From Streptomyces sp. RB17 (GTDB taxonomy: Bacteria; Actinomycetota; Actinomycetes; Streptomycetales; Streptomycetaceae), in NCBI RefSeq assembly GCF_009604455.1, contig NZ_WEGL01000005.1:124001-188000 (forward strand): a stretch of 64,000 bases of DNA, given 5' to 3'. Below the pieces are notes generated by a model. The model was not told the DNA's origin, did not search any database, and was given only the letters and a program-made list of their open reading frames with translations. Of this stretch, positions 27,332 to 35,416 are shown piece after piece. Each line of letters starts with the position of its first letter. Within the stretch, counting starts at the first letter, position 1. A program made the position numbers and the translations under genes.

Positions 27332-28062
27332 GACGCCCGGTCCAGACCCTGCTCCTGGCCCTGACCGGCATCGGCCTGCTGCACACGGCCCTCTTCACCG
27401 ACACGTATCTGCGCTACGTCAAGCCCGGTCTGCGGCCGTTGCTGATCACCTCCGGCGTGGTCCTGCTGCTGCTCGGCCTCGCCGCGGCGGCCGCACGGGG
27501 CGGACAGGAGCACGCCGGCCACGACGACCACGGGCTCGGCCACGACCACTCCGGCGCCCCGCGCGTCGCCTGGCTGCTGTTCCTCCCGGCGATCAGCCTG
27601 TTCTGCTACGCGCCGCCCGCCCTCGGCGCCTACACCGCGGCACGCTCCAACGCCAGGCCCGTCGCCGTGCAGAAAGGATTCGCTCCGCTGCCCGCGACCT
27701 CACCGCTGCCGCTGACCCTCACCGACTTCACCAAGCGGGTCCAACAGGACCCCAGCCGCTCGATCAGGACCCGGCTCGTCCGGCTCACTGGCTTCGTCAC
27801 CCCGGCCGAGGACGGCGACGGCTGGTACCTGACCCGCATCATCTTCACGTGCTGCGCGGCGGACTCGCAGACCGTCAAGATCCGCGTGTACGGCACCGAG
27901 GCCCCACCCGCGAACACCTGGCTCGCGGTGACCGGCACCTGGCACCCCCAGGGCACTCTCGGCACCAGGACCGCGCGGGCGGCCCTCGACGTCAAGGACA
28001 CCCGGCCCATCGCCCAGCCGGTGAACGCCTTCACCGACGACCTGCCGCTCACGCCGTCCTAG
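27328..28062 (+). CDS. TIGR03943 family putative permease subunit
   Basis: The 244-residue protein has an N-terminal helix, a second helix at about 30-50, a His/Asp-rich loop HAGHDDHGLGHDHSG (about 57-71) and a third helix. A C-terminal soluble domain contains the conserved FTCCAADSQTVKI. In other actinobacteria this protein pairs with the UPF0718 permease, and the pair is often under zinc control. The His-rich loop and Cys-Cys motif suggest a transition metal. No Zur-like box was seen upstream of the pair here. Confidence 0.87.
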   Translation: MRRPVQTLLLALTGIGLLHTALFTDTYLRYVKPGLRPLLITSGVVLLLLGLAAAAARGGQEHAGHDDHGLGHDHSGAPRVAWLLFLPAISLFCYAPPALGAYTAARSNARPVAVQKGFAPLPATSPLPLTLTDFTKRVQQDPSRSIRTRLVRLTGFVTPAEDGDGWYLTRIIFTCCAADSQTVKIRVYGTEAPPANTWLAVTGTWHPQGTLGTRTARAALDVKDTRPIAQPVNAFTDDLPLTPS

Positions 28063-28071
28063 GCATGCCTC

Positions 28072-28575
28072 TCAGCCGTCGCACCGGAACGACCCGGTGT
28101 CCGAGGCACCGGCCCGGCCGGGCCCTTCGCGGACCCGGCCCGGCGTGTCGGTGAGCAGCACGCCCGTGACCAGGGAGGGCCGGATGCGCACGGCGTGGTC
28201 CATGCCCTCCTCCGGCGCCCAGGGGGTGAGCAGCGTCCGGAGCCGGGCCAGGTCCGCGGGGTCCGTGACGAGCCGGGCGTAGCCCGTGACCACCACGCTC
28301 CAGCCGAGATGGGTGTCCGGGTCGATCGCGTCGGCCTCATAGGCGACCACCACGCCCTCGCCTCCGCCCTGCTCCGTGTGCGCGGTCAGTGCCGCGCCGT
28401 CGTGGGTGCGGATCACGATGTCGCCACCGTCGAGGACGTGATTGACCGGGCGCACGGTGGGCAGTGCCTGCCGGGTGAAGACGATCCGCCCCAGGGACAC
28501 ACTGTCCAGAAGCCGCAGCGCCTCCACGGGGTCGAGGTCGATGCGCCGGTGCGCCGGCCGGCGGTTACGGATCAT
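28072..28575 (-). CDS. Pyridoxamine 5'-phosphate oxidase family (F420/FMN split-barrel) protein
   Basis: The 167-residue protein has the split-barrel pattern: LLDSVSLGRIVFTRQALPTVRPVNHVLDG, then VAYEADAIDPDTHLGWSVVVTG and TDPADLARLRTLLTPW. Such proteins in Streptomyces are flavin- or F420-binding stress proteins of the kind often near dormancy regulons. Substrate is unknown. It converges on the TIGR03943 gene with 9 nt between stops. The ATG at 28575 is used. Longer in-frame sequence upstream is low-complexity and includes the BON remnant region. Confidence 0.83.
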   Translation of the reverse strand: MIRNRRPAHRRIDLDPVEALRLLDSVSLGRIVFTRQALPTVRPVNHVLDGGDIVIRTHDGAALTAHTEQGGGEGVVVAYEADAIDPDTHLGWSVVVTGYARLVTDPADLARLRTLLTPWAPEEGMDHAVRIRPSLVTGVLLTDTPGRVREGPGRAGASDTGSFRCDG

Positions 28576-28779
28576 GGGTGGCTTCTTCGCGGGTGTGTGG
28601 CTCTCCCCGACTGTCGCCGGCCCCCGGCGCGCGCGGCGGCGATCCCGGAGGCGGAGCGACACCGCGGGGGAATCGGTGCCGCTCCTGAGCCCCACTGTCG
28701 CCCTGTGCCACGCCGTCCGCCCAGTGTCCTTCGGCCCACGGCGGCTGGGCCGGACGTCCCGATTCCGCCGGTCGCAAGG

Positions 28780-28935
28780 GGTCGGCCGGACGTCGTCGCC
28801 GGCCTCTTCCGCGCTCGGCCCGCCCCACATCCGGATTGAGGTGCACGATGGTGGGGTGACACTCGACGGCCGGGTCCGGGAGACCGACCCGAGCCCGCTC
28901 GCCGCCCGCCCGGCGCGATCCCGCCCGGCGAGGGG
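28780..28935 (+). pseudogene. Remnant of a CBS-BON domain protein
   Basis: The plus strand reads VVAGLFRARPAPHP in one frame and, after a one-base shift near 28825, IRIEVHDGGVTLDGRVRETD. This matches the junction and first strand pair of the BON domain at the end of CBS-BON proteins. No start, CBS domains or normal end remain. It lies in the 412-nt gap between the split-barrel gene and the Rv1733c-like gene. Nothing else was recognised in that gap. Confidence 0.45.
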
Positions 28936-28987
28936 TACGTGGAGTGGGTGCGGAGAAGCCGCCGGTGTGCGAGAGGAGGCGGTGACG

Positions 28988-29590
28988 ATGAACCGAACAC
29001 CTCCCACGACGGTCACCCACGCACGCCTGTGGCGCTGGCGGCGCAATCCGCTCAGGCGGCACAGCGATGTCGTCGAGGCCTGGATCGTCCTCCTGACCTG
29101 GGTGCTCGCCGTCCTCGGCGGAGCTGTCGCAGGTCTCGTGGCGGCCCAGACCGCCGGCGCGGCGTTCTCCGCCCGCCAGGCCCAGGTGCACGCAGTGTCC
29201 GCCGTGGTCACCGACGGCACGGCGCGGACCCCGGCCTCCGGGACCGGCTACGACGACGGGCGGGTGTGGGCCACCGTGCGCTGGACGGACGCCCACGGCA
29301 CCGTGCACACCGACCGGACGAAGGTGGTCCCGGGCGCGCCCACCGGATCCCAGGTGACCGTGTGGACCAACCGCGCGGGCCACGTGGTCTCCGCGCCCGT
29401 CACCGGTGCCGCAGCCGATCTGCAGGCGGCTCTCACGGGTGCCCTCGTCGCCCCGTCGGCCGGCGCGGCGGTCTGGTGCGCGGGCTGGGTGGTGCGCAGC
29501 CGGCTGATCAAGCGGCGCATGGCCGAGTGGGACGAGGAGTGGAAGCAGATCGGCCCCCGGTGGGGGAACCTGAGCGGCGGCCGAGGCTGA
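28988..29590 (+). CDS. Rv1733c-like membrane protein
   Basis: The 200-residue protein has two membrane helices (about 31-55 and 140-163) around an extracytoplasmic beta-rich loop with TGYDDGRVWATVRWTDAHGT. The basic N-terminus (RLWRWRRNPLRRHSD) and C-terminal RMAEWDEEWKQIGPRW are typical of the Rv1733c family found in actinobacterial dormancy or redox-stress neighbourhoods. The ATG has GAGGAGG about 9 nt upstream. Its function is unknown. Confidence 0.85.
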   Translation: MNRTPPTTVTHARLWRWRRNPLRRHSDVVEAWIVLLTWVLAVLGGAVAGLVAAQTAGAAFSARQAQVHAVSAVVTDGTARTPASGTGYDDGRVWATVRWTDAHGTVHTDRTKVVPGAPTGSQVTVWTNRAGHVVSAPVTGAAADLQAALTGALVAPSAGAAVWCAGWVVRSRLIKRRMAEWDEEWKQIGPRWGNLSGGRG

Positions 29591-29792
29591 ACACGCGACA
29601 CCGGTCCGCGTGCGCCGCCGGCCGCGCTCCGGGGTTCCCGCGCGCCTCCGGAGGACGGAGGGCGCCGGATCCTGACCGAACGCCAGGACGCATGTGCGCC
29701 GGGGTGGTGGATGCGCGGTGCGGCCGGTGAGATGCGGTCGGTGGTGCCGGTGAGAGGGGATGAGGCGACGGGGCGGAATGGCGGGGTGCGGA

Positions 29793-29861
29793 GGGGACGA
29801 CACGACCGGGCGGGGAGGGCACTTCAGGGGTCGGGGGACGACACGACAGGGCGGGAAGGGC
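29793..29861 (+). repeat. Tandem pair of 28-bp direct repeats
   Basis: Units 29793-29820 and 29834-29861 differ at only two positions and are 41 bp apart. They share GGGGACGACACGAC and end GGGC. They lie in the 496-nt non-coding gap 29591-30086 between the Rv1733c-like gene and the small membrane gene pair. Nothing else was recognised in that gap. Confidence 0.7.
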
Positions 29862-30086
29862 CATCCGCTTCTCGCGGATCCGGATTGCGCGGTGCACGGC
29901 TCGGGGCCGCTTCCCCGCGTCTGTTCTCGGTCCTTCCCGCCACTACCAGAACACCACGGAAACCGCCGTCCCACCAGGCCCAGGGGCCCTGCGCCGTCGT
30001 TCTCCCGGCTGGACCCGTCACCGGCGATTCCGGCACGACGGGCGCAGTGAGCCGGGCGCCCGCCCGCTGCCGTGCCGTACGGCCGT

Positions 30087-30314
30087 TCAGGCCTTGTGCA
30101 GGACGACGAGGAGCACCAGCAGCACGGTGGCGCCGGCGGTCGTGCCGTGGGCGACCACGGCCGTGAGCGGGAAGTGCCGCTCCGCCGTGGCGTCCCCGTG
30201 GGAGTGGCGTCCGGAACTGGGCAGCCAGCGCAGCAGCATCATGAAGCCGAACGCGGCCACGATCAGCACGACGGCGCACGCGGCCCAGGCCGAACTCCGC
30301 ACGCCTCCCACCAC
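30087..30314 (-). CDS. Small two-helix membrane protein
   Basis: The 75-residue protein has helices at about 8-30 and 52-73 joined by a His/charged loop (SSGRHSHGDATAERH). It begins with GTG directly after the TAA of the preceding gene, so its translation must be coupled. No family is recognised. The tight pairing with the next gene suggests a two-part membrane complex. Confidence 0.6.
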   Translation of the reverse strand: MVGGVRSSAWAACAVVLIVAAFGFMMLLRWLPSSGRHSHGDATAERHFPLTAVVAHGTTAGATVLLVLLVVLHKA

Positions 30315-30497
30315 TTAGGCGGTCCAGGCGACGAGTCCGGTCACGGCGAGGGCGACATGTCCGAGCACGAGCCACAGCGGCAGTCGCGTCACGCTGGGCG
30401 TACGCTGCCGCAGTCCACCGTGCCGGACCCACACCGTGGCGAGATATCCGCCGAGCCCGGCGGTCAGCAGCCACGCGCACAGAACCAAGACTCCCAT
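30315..30497 (-). CDS. Very small two-helix membrane protein
   Basis: The 60-residue protein has helix 1 at MGVLVLCAWLLTAGLGGYLA and helix 2 at PLWLVLGHVALAVTGLV, with a basic loop VRHGGLRQRTPSVTR. Its TAA abuts the GTG of the following gene with no gap. It resembles short fragments of heme- or quinone-binding membrane proteins in layout only. No family is assigned. Confidence 0.55.
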   Translation of the reverse strand: MGVLVLCAWLLTAGLGGYLATVWVRHGGLRQRTPSVTRLPLWLVLGHVALAVTGLVAWTA

Positions 30498-30899
30498 AGG
30501 TCCCGCTCCCCCTGTCCTGTCTACGGCCGGGCCCTGTGACGGCGCCAGGGCTGCGCGGCCCAGCACACCGCACAGAGCTGGAGGAGTCCGGACATCCGTC
30601 CGTCGATTCACCCGTTGGGATGAAAAGTGGCCCGGCTGTCCCCACGGGCCGTCCGAAGGGTGCACGAGCGTGCCGTTCAGGCCCCCGTGTCGTGCGCGGC
30701 GTCGGAGCCGTCCGCCAACGGCCTCGGCTGCGCGGTCCCGCTGCGCCTGCGCTCCTCGGCTCCTCGTACGGCGACCTACGGCGGATGACGACACCGGGAC
30801 CTCCACGAGCGCACCAGCCCTTTGTGGTCTTGTCCCGGACCGCCCCACCCACTTCAATGCACCTACCTCCCACAGGAGAACACCTGTCCCACACACCCA
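30498..30899. other. Non-coding gap between divergent genes
   Basis: No gene or decayed gene was recognised in this 402-nt stretch. It should carry the promoters of the small membrane gene pair (minus) and the secreted protease (plus). A short inverted repeat, ACAGG-N6-CCTGT, lies at 30871-30886, about 20 nt before the protease GTG. Confidence 0.5.
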
Positions 30900-31787
30900 G
30901 TGAAGGGGTTCTTCTTGACCGCCCTACGCGTCACCGCCGTCACCGCGGCGGCCTGCGCCACCGTGCTCGCCGTCGCGCTGCCCTCCTGCGCGATCAACTC
31001 GTACAACGCCACGCCCGCGCCCGAACGCACCGAGGTCGGGGCGCTCGTGGCGACCTGGGACGACGACAACGACCCGGCGACCCCGGACCGCGTCGACTGG
31101 GTGTGCTCCGGCACGATGATCGACGCCGACACCTTCCTGACCGCTGCGCACTGCACCAGCGACTGGCCGGCCGGCGTCCGGTTCCACGTCTCGCTCGACC
31201 AGGACGTCCAGTCGGGACTCGACGCCGCCGCGCGGAAGTACCCGGGCGACCCGGCCGCCCAGGCGAACGCCGTCGCCGTCGAGGGCGTCGCACACACCCA
31301 CCCCGACTATCCGGGCCCCGCCTCCGACCCGCACGACATCGCGGTGATCGTACTGCCCGCCGCCGAGGTCGCCTCCCGCTGGTCCTTCACCCCGGCCACG
31401 CTGCCGACCGAGAACCAACTCGGCGCGCTCGCCCCTCAAGGCCTGAACTCCACCGACTGGTTCGTGGCCGGATACGGCACCCAGGAGGCCGCCAACGGTC
31501 CGGGCGGCCAGACGCATCCCGGCGGAGGCGTCCGCATGAAGGCACCCGTGACCTTCGACGCGCTCAACAAGGCCTGGGTCCGTCTCGCCATGACGGCCCC
31601 GCAGGGCAACGGCGGTGCCTGCTACGGCGACTCGGGCGGACCCGACTTCGCGGTCATCGGCGGCAGGAACGTCCTCGCCGCCACGACCATCACCGGCGAC
31701 ACCCCCTGCTACGCCACCAATGTCACCTACCGCCTCGACACGCCCGGGGCCCGGGCCTTCCTGGCACCGTTCGTGACACTGCCCTGA
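30900..31787 (+). CDS. Secreted trypsin-like serine protease
   Basis: The 295-residue protein has a signal peptide (VTAVTAAACATVLAVALPSC) and the complete S1 triad: H84 in LTAAHC, D146 in DPHDIAVI and S245 in YGDSGGP. The start is uncertain. GTG at 30900 gives MKGFFLTALRV, while TTG at 30915 has the better ribosome site (GAAGGGG, 6 nt upstream). The Cys30 after the hydrophobic run could be a lipobox-like site (ALPSC), but the context is weak. It is probably an extracellular protease. Confidence 0.87.
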   Translation: MKGFFLTALRVTAVTAAACATVLAVALPSCAINSYNATPAPERTEVGALVATWDDDNDPATPDRVDWVCSGTMIDADTFLTAAHCTSDWPAGVRFHVSLDQDVQSGLDAAARKYPGDPAAQANAVAVEGVAHTHPDYPGPASDPHDIAVIVLPAAEVASRWSFTPATLPTENQLGALAPQGLNSTDWFVAGYGTQEAANGPGGQTHPGGGVRMKAPVTFDALNKAWVRLAMTAPQGNGGACYGDSGGPDFAVIGGRNVLAATTITGDTPCYATNVTYRLDTPGARAFLAPFVTLP

Positions 31788-32060
31788 GGACGAACGGCCC
31801 GCACCCGGCGGACCGTTGACGGTACAGGGGCGGCCGCGGAGACCAGTCGAACGACGGCGCCGGCGGTGTGGCGGAGGAACCCGCGGCCGACGGCGCGCTC
31901 CGGCACCCGCCCCTGTCTTCCCGCAGCCCCCGCGCACCCGCAGTCCGCTGTCCGCAGCGGCCGGAGGAACGGATCGGCGCAGGGTGTGAGTTGCCGTCCG
32001 GCGGGGGATCGCGCCGGGGACGGACACGGATCCGCACCGGTCGTGGTGCCAGGGGCCGGG

Positions 32061-32327
32061 TCAGTCGCGGGAGTTGCCGAACAGGATGCGGTAACCGATG
32101 AGCAGGACCAGGGAGCCGGCGATCGCCGCGCCCCAGGTGTAGAGGTCGAAGAAGTGCTTCTCCACCGGCCGGTCCAGGAAGTGGGCGGAGAGCCAGCCGC
32201 CGACGAAGGCGCCCGCGACGCCGATGAGGGTGGTGCCGATCAGGCCGCCCGGGTCGCGGCCGGGCAGCAGGATCTTGGCGATCGCCCCGGCGAACAGCCC
32301 GAGGATGATCCAGCCGATGATGCCCAT
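32061..32327 (-). CDS. GlsB/YeaQ/YmgE family stress-response membrane protein
   Basis: The 88-residue protein has three helices and the family wording: MGIIGWIILGLFAGAIAKILLPG, then GVAGAFVGGWL and a last helix AGSLVLLIGYRILFG. This transglycosylase-associated family is induced by stress in many bacteria, with no known enzyme activity. It is monocistronic. The 273 nt between the protease stop and this gene's stop holds nothing recognisable. Confidence 0.92.
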   Translation of the reverse strand: MGIIGWIILGLFAGAIAKILLPGRDPGGLIGTTLIGVAGAFVGGWLSAHFLDRPVEKHFFDLYTWGAAIAGSLVLLIGYRILFGNSRD

Positions 32328-32497
32328 GGTGTTGTTCCTCCCGTCGGGTCGGGATCCGCGCCCTGTGCGCCGGAGACCGACCGTGGTCTGCCTGCTCGCG
32401 CAAGCCTAGGGGCCGGTCGAGGGGGCCGGACAAGGGCTGTTGGCCGCCGGCGGGCCTCTGGTGATGACCCGTCGAGGTTCCGCTACATGATGAAGAC

Positions 32498-32507
32498 ATT
32501 GCGCAAT
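32498..32507. promoter_or_regulatory. Palindrome ATTGCGCAAT (copy 1)
   Basis: This is a perfect 10-bp palindrome in the 427-nt gap 32328-32754 ahead of the ArsR gene, 248 nt before its start. It is one of four copies of TTGCGCAA within 3.2 kb. It falls inside a short open frame (from ATG 32487, MKTLRNRGTQSSVSL) that I do not call as a gene because it runs on into the ArsR gene in another frame. Confidence 0.5.
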
Positions 32508-32754
32508 AGAGGAACTCAGAGCAGTGTGTCGCTGAGCGGGCAGGCCTCGGACTGCGTCGTCGTCAACAACATCCACGAGGACTGGGTCCTCCGGAACGGG
32601 CCGGACCTACCCTGCCGCCCCGCGAACCCGCGCCCGGCCCCGGAGATGCCGGCCCCCGGGCCGTCCCGACGGCGTCCGACCGCCGGAGCCGGACGCCTAC
32701 ACTGGGTGGGCACATGTGCGTCGGCTGTGACGAGGGTGGGGACGGGAGAGGACT

Positions 32755-33117
32755 GTGACGGAGAGCGCCGCCGGCTTCGAGGACCCGCCCGCCGAGGTGC
32801 TGGCCGAGGCCGCCGCGGCGTTCGGCCTGCTCGCCTCCGCCGCCCGGCTGCATCTGATGTGGGCCCTGTCGCAGGGGGAGAGCGACGTCACGCATCTCGC
32901 CGACCGGGTGGGCGGAGCACTCCCCGCGGTCAGCCAGCACCTGGCGAAGCTCAAGCTCGCCGGACTCGTCCGCGCGCGCCGTGAGGGCCGACGGCAGGTC
33001 TACTACATCGACGACCCCGACGTCGTGACCCTGGTCCGGGTGATGGTGGGGCAACTGACCGCGCGCTCGACGCACACCGCCGCTGCCGTCCAGGGGCTGC
33101 GCAGGATCGGCGGCTGA
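32755..33117 (+). CDS. ArsR-family winged-helix regulator
   Basis: The 120-residue protein has the ArsR fold: FGLLASAARLHLMWALSQGE, then the recognition helix ALPAVSQHLAKLKLAGLV and wing RREGRRQVYYIDD. There are no cysteines at all, so it is not a classical soft-metal sensor. The signal is unknown. The GTG start has GGGAGAGG just upstream. Four TTGCGCAA palindromes lie around it, which makes it the natural local candidate for their regulator. Confidence 0.92.
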   Translation: MTESAAGFEDPPAEVLAEAAAAFGLLASAARLHLMWALSQGESDVTHLADRVGGALPAVSQHLAKLKLAGLVRARREGRRQVYYIDDPDVVTLVRVMVGQLTARSTHTAAAVQGLRRIGG

Positions 33118-33120
33118 GAG

Positions 33121-33159
33121 CAGGCTCTTGTCCCAGGAGAAACAGGCTCTTGCCCCAGG
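33121..33159 (+). repeat. Two 17-bp direct repeats, 22 bp apart
   Basis: CAGGCTCTTGTCCCAGG at 33121-33137 recurs at 33143-33159 with one change (T to C). They start 4 nt after the arsR stop. The 22-bp spacing is two helical turns, so both copies face the same side of the DNA. An AT-rich stretch (TATAT...ATATA, 33162-33180) follows. They may be operators in the 295-nt region upstream of the LCP gene. Confidence 0.6.
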
Positions 33160-33293
33160 TCTATATGTCGCTCTTATATAAGGCGCGTAGACTCCCGCTC
33201 CCGTGCCGTCCCGGGCCCGTACGGCGGTCCATGAGATGCCTCACCTGTGAATCATGTGTGTATCTGTGCAGTTCGGGCCACGGGTTTGTTAGA

Positions 33294-33301
33294 TTGCGCA
33301 A
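33294..33301. promoter_or_regulatory. Palindrome TTGCGCAA (copy 2), LCP gene promoter region
   Basis: The palindrome directly follows a TTAGATT (-10-like) stretch 112-119 nt before the LCP gene start. A repressor here would overlap the likely core promoter. Confidence 0.5.
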
Positions 33302-33412
33302 CCACGCAAGCAAGGGCGGAGCGACGCGCTCCGCCCGCCCGTACATCGCCGCGGGCCGGGCCGTACACCCCACGGCCCGTCCTGAGGGCCCGACCGTTCA
33401 TGGGAGTGGGAG

Positions 33413-35116
33413 ATGAGCGACCCGTGGGACGGGCCCACCGGGCAGGCCACGCGCAGCCGTAGCGCGCGGGTGCCCGGACAGCGAACGGCCGAACCCGACG
33501 GGTCGCCCCGGCCGGGCGGACGGGCCGCGGCCCGTGCGGCTGCCCGCGGCCACGGCAGGCGGGGGCGCAGGGCGCGTCAGGTGGGCCGCGGCAGGAGGGT
33601 GCTGAAGATCCTCGGGGTAGGCCTGTCGGTGGTCATCGTGGTCACGGCCGGTGCGGGCTGGTGGTTCTACCAGCACCTGAACGGCAACATCCACAGCGTG
33701 GCGCTCGACGGCAAGGGCGGGTCCGAGAAGGCCGACGCGTTCGGCCGCACCCCGATCAACATCCTGGTCATGGGCTCGGACGGCCGGACCAGCCAGGCCG
33801 ACTGCAAGCTCGGCGGCGGCTGCTCGAAGACCGGGGTGCAGAGCGGCAGCAACGCGGACGTGCAGATGGTGGTGCACATATCCGCCGACCGCTCCAACGC
33901 GACCGTGATGAGCATCCCGCGCGACACCATGACCCGGGTCCCGGCCTGCAAGGACAGTGAGACGGGCCAGTCCACGTCCGGGTACTACGGCCAGATCAAC
34001 AGCGCCCTGCAGTACGGCCCCGCCTGCCAGGTGGCCACCGTCCACCAGCTCACCGGCATCCCGATCGACCACTTCGTCAAGCTCGACTTCTCCGGCGTCG
34101 TGAAGATGTCCGACGCCATCGGCGGTGTGTCCGTCTGTGTCAACGACAACGTGTACGACACCTACTCCCACCTGAAGCTGTCCAAGGGCACCCACACCCT
34201 CAAGGGTGACGCGGCCCTGGAGTTCGTCCGCTCGCGGCACGGCTTCGGCGACGGCAGCGACCTCGGCCGTACGACGACCCAGCACATCTTCCTCAGCTCG
34301 ATGATCCGCAAGTTCAAGAGTGCGGGCACGCTCACCGACCCCACCGCGGTCTACGGCCTGGCCGACGCCGCGACCAAGGCGCTGACCGTGGACGACGGGC
34401 TGAACAGTGTGAAGAAGCTGATCTCGCTCGCGTCGGACGTGAACAAGGTGCCGACGAAGCGGATGACGTTCACGACGATGCAGACGGGCGCCGACCCGAA
34501 CAACAAGGACCGGGTGGTCGTGGGCTCGGGCGCCAAGGCCCTGTTCGCCACCATCGCCAACGACCAGTCGCTGACCACCGGCTCCGGCAAGAAGTCCGCG
34601 GCGGCCTCGGCGACCGCGAAGGCCACCGCTCCCGCCGTGCCCGCGTCGCAGATCGCCGTCACCGTCGAGAACGGCACCACGGTCACCGGCCGCGCCTCGG
34701 ACATCGCGACCACCCTGACCGACCAGGGCTTCAGCCCCGCCACGACCACGGCCAACGCGCCGAGTCCGGCGACCACCACCACGCTGACCTACGGCAGCGA
34801 TCAGAAGGCGGAGGCACAGACGGTCGCCAAGTCGCTCGGTCTGTCCTCCTCGCATCTGAAGCAGGGCACCGGCAGCGGCCTGACCCTGGTCATCGGCAGC
34901 GACTGGCCCAGCGGCACCAGCTACCCGGGCGGCAGCTCCTTGCCCGCGCCGGCCGACACCAAGGCCGCCGTCGGGGGCGCCCACGCCTCCACCGCCGACC
35001 AGGCCAAGACCTGCGCCAAGGTCAGCCCCTACAAGACGGTCAGCCTGAACGGCGTCCCCATGACACCGGCCCAGGCGTACGCGGCGGCCCGCGGCAAGCC
35101 CGACTCCGACGCCTGA
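33413..35116 (+). CDS. LytR-CpsA-Psr (LCP) family cell-wall glycopolymer ligase
   Basis: The 567-residue protein has an Arg/Gly-rich cytoplasmic tail (1-60), one membrane helix (about 64-85) and an LCP domain with INILVMGSDGRTS, SIPRDTM and the Arg pair near FVRSRHGFGDGSDLGR that bind the polyprenyl pyrophosphate. A Thr/Ala-rich linker leads to a LytR_C domain (VTVENGTTVTGRASDIATTL) and a short unique end with C and NGVPMTPAQA. LCP enzymes attach teichoic acid-like polymers to peptidoglycan outside the membrane. The ATG follows GGGAGTGGGAG. Confidence 0.94.
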   Translation: MSDPWDGPTGQATRSRSARVPGQRTAEPDGSPRPGGRAAARAAARGHGRRGRRARQVGRGRRVLKILGVGLSVVIVVTAGAGWWFYQHLNGNIHSVALDGKGGSEKADAFGRTPINILVMGSDGRTSQADCKLGGGCSKTGVQSGSNADVQMVVHISADRSNATVMSIPRDTMTRVPACKDSETGQSTSGYYGQINSALQYGPACQVATVHQLTGIPIDHFVKLDFSGVVKMSDAIGGVSVCVNDNVYDTYSHLKLSKGTHTLKGDAALEFVRSRHGFGDGSDLGRTTTQHIFLSSMIRKFKSAGTLTDPTAVYGLADAATKALTVDDGLNSVKKLISLASDVNKVPTKRMTFTTMQTGADPNNKDRVVVGSGAKALFATIANDQSLTTGSGKKSAAASATAKATAPAVPASQIAVTVENGTTVTGRASDIATTLTDQGFSPATTTANAPSPATTTTLTYGSDQKAEAQTVAKSLGLSSSHLKQGTGSGLTLVIGSDWPSGTSYPGGSSLPAPADTKAAVGGAHASTADQAKTCAKVSPYKTVSLNGVPMTPAQAYAAARGKPDSDA

Positions 35117-35150
35117 CCGGCGGCGACCGAGCCGGCGGCCCGGTTGTACA

Positions 35151-35160
35151 GTTGCGCAAT
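35151..35160. promoter_or_regulatory. Palindrome TTGCGCAA (copy 3), tatA-like gene promoter
   Basis: GTTGCGCAAT contains TTGCGCAA at 35152-35159, 29-36 nt before the TatA-like start. The gap after the LCP gene is only 71 nt, so this palindrome sits in the most likely core promoter position. Confidence 0.5.
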
Positions 35161-35187
35161 ACTGCACGTCAGAGAGGGGTGGGCGCG

Positions 35188-35394
35188 ATGCTCCGCAACG
35201 GACTGGAACCCTGGCACCTGCTGGTCGTGGCGATCGTCGTGATCATGCTGTTCGGCTCGAAGAAGCTGCCCGAGGCCGCCCGTGGACTGGGCAAGTCCAT
35301 GCGCATCCTCAAGAGCGAGGCCAAGGCCATGAAGGAGGACGACGCCGCCCGGCCGTCCACCGCTCCCACGGTCGAGAGCGGGCCGGCCGACTGA
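35188..35394 (+). CDS. tatA: TatA/TatE-like twin-arginine translocase protein
   Basis: The 68-residue protein has one membrane helix (LLVVAIVVIMLFG), the conserved FGSKKLPEAARGLGKSMR hinge and amphipathic helix, and an acidic C-terminus. TatA forms the pore of the Tat export system. It is shorter than the main Streptomyces TatA and is not next to tatBC, so it is likely a second copy. Start 35188 follows AGAGAGGGG. Confidence 0.88.
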   Translation: MLRNGLEPWHLLVVAIVVIMLFGSKKLPEAARGLGKSMRILKSEAKAMKEDDAARPSTAPTVESGPAD

Positions 35395-35416
35395 CCCGCG
35401 TCACCGCGCGGGTCAG
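35391..35416. terminator. Bidirectional hairpin holding both stop codons
   Basis: CTGACCCGCG (35391-35400) pairs perfectly with 35407-35416 around the loop TCACCG. The left arm contains the tatA TGA (35392-35394), and the right arm contains the opposing gene's stop (35413-35415, TCA on the plus strand). It serves both converging genes. Confidence 0.7.

Noticed and set aside
32487..32754. RiPP precursor gene
   Set aside because: No modifying enzyme nearby, no clear leader/core division and no independent stop.
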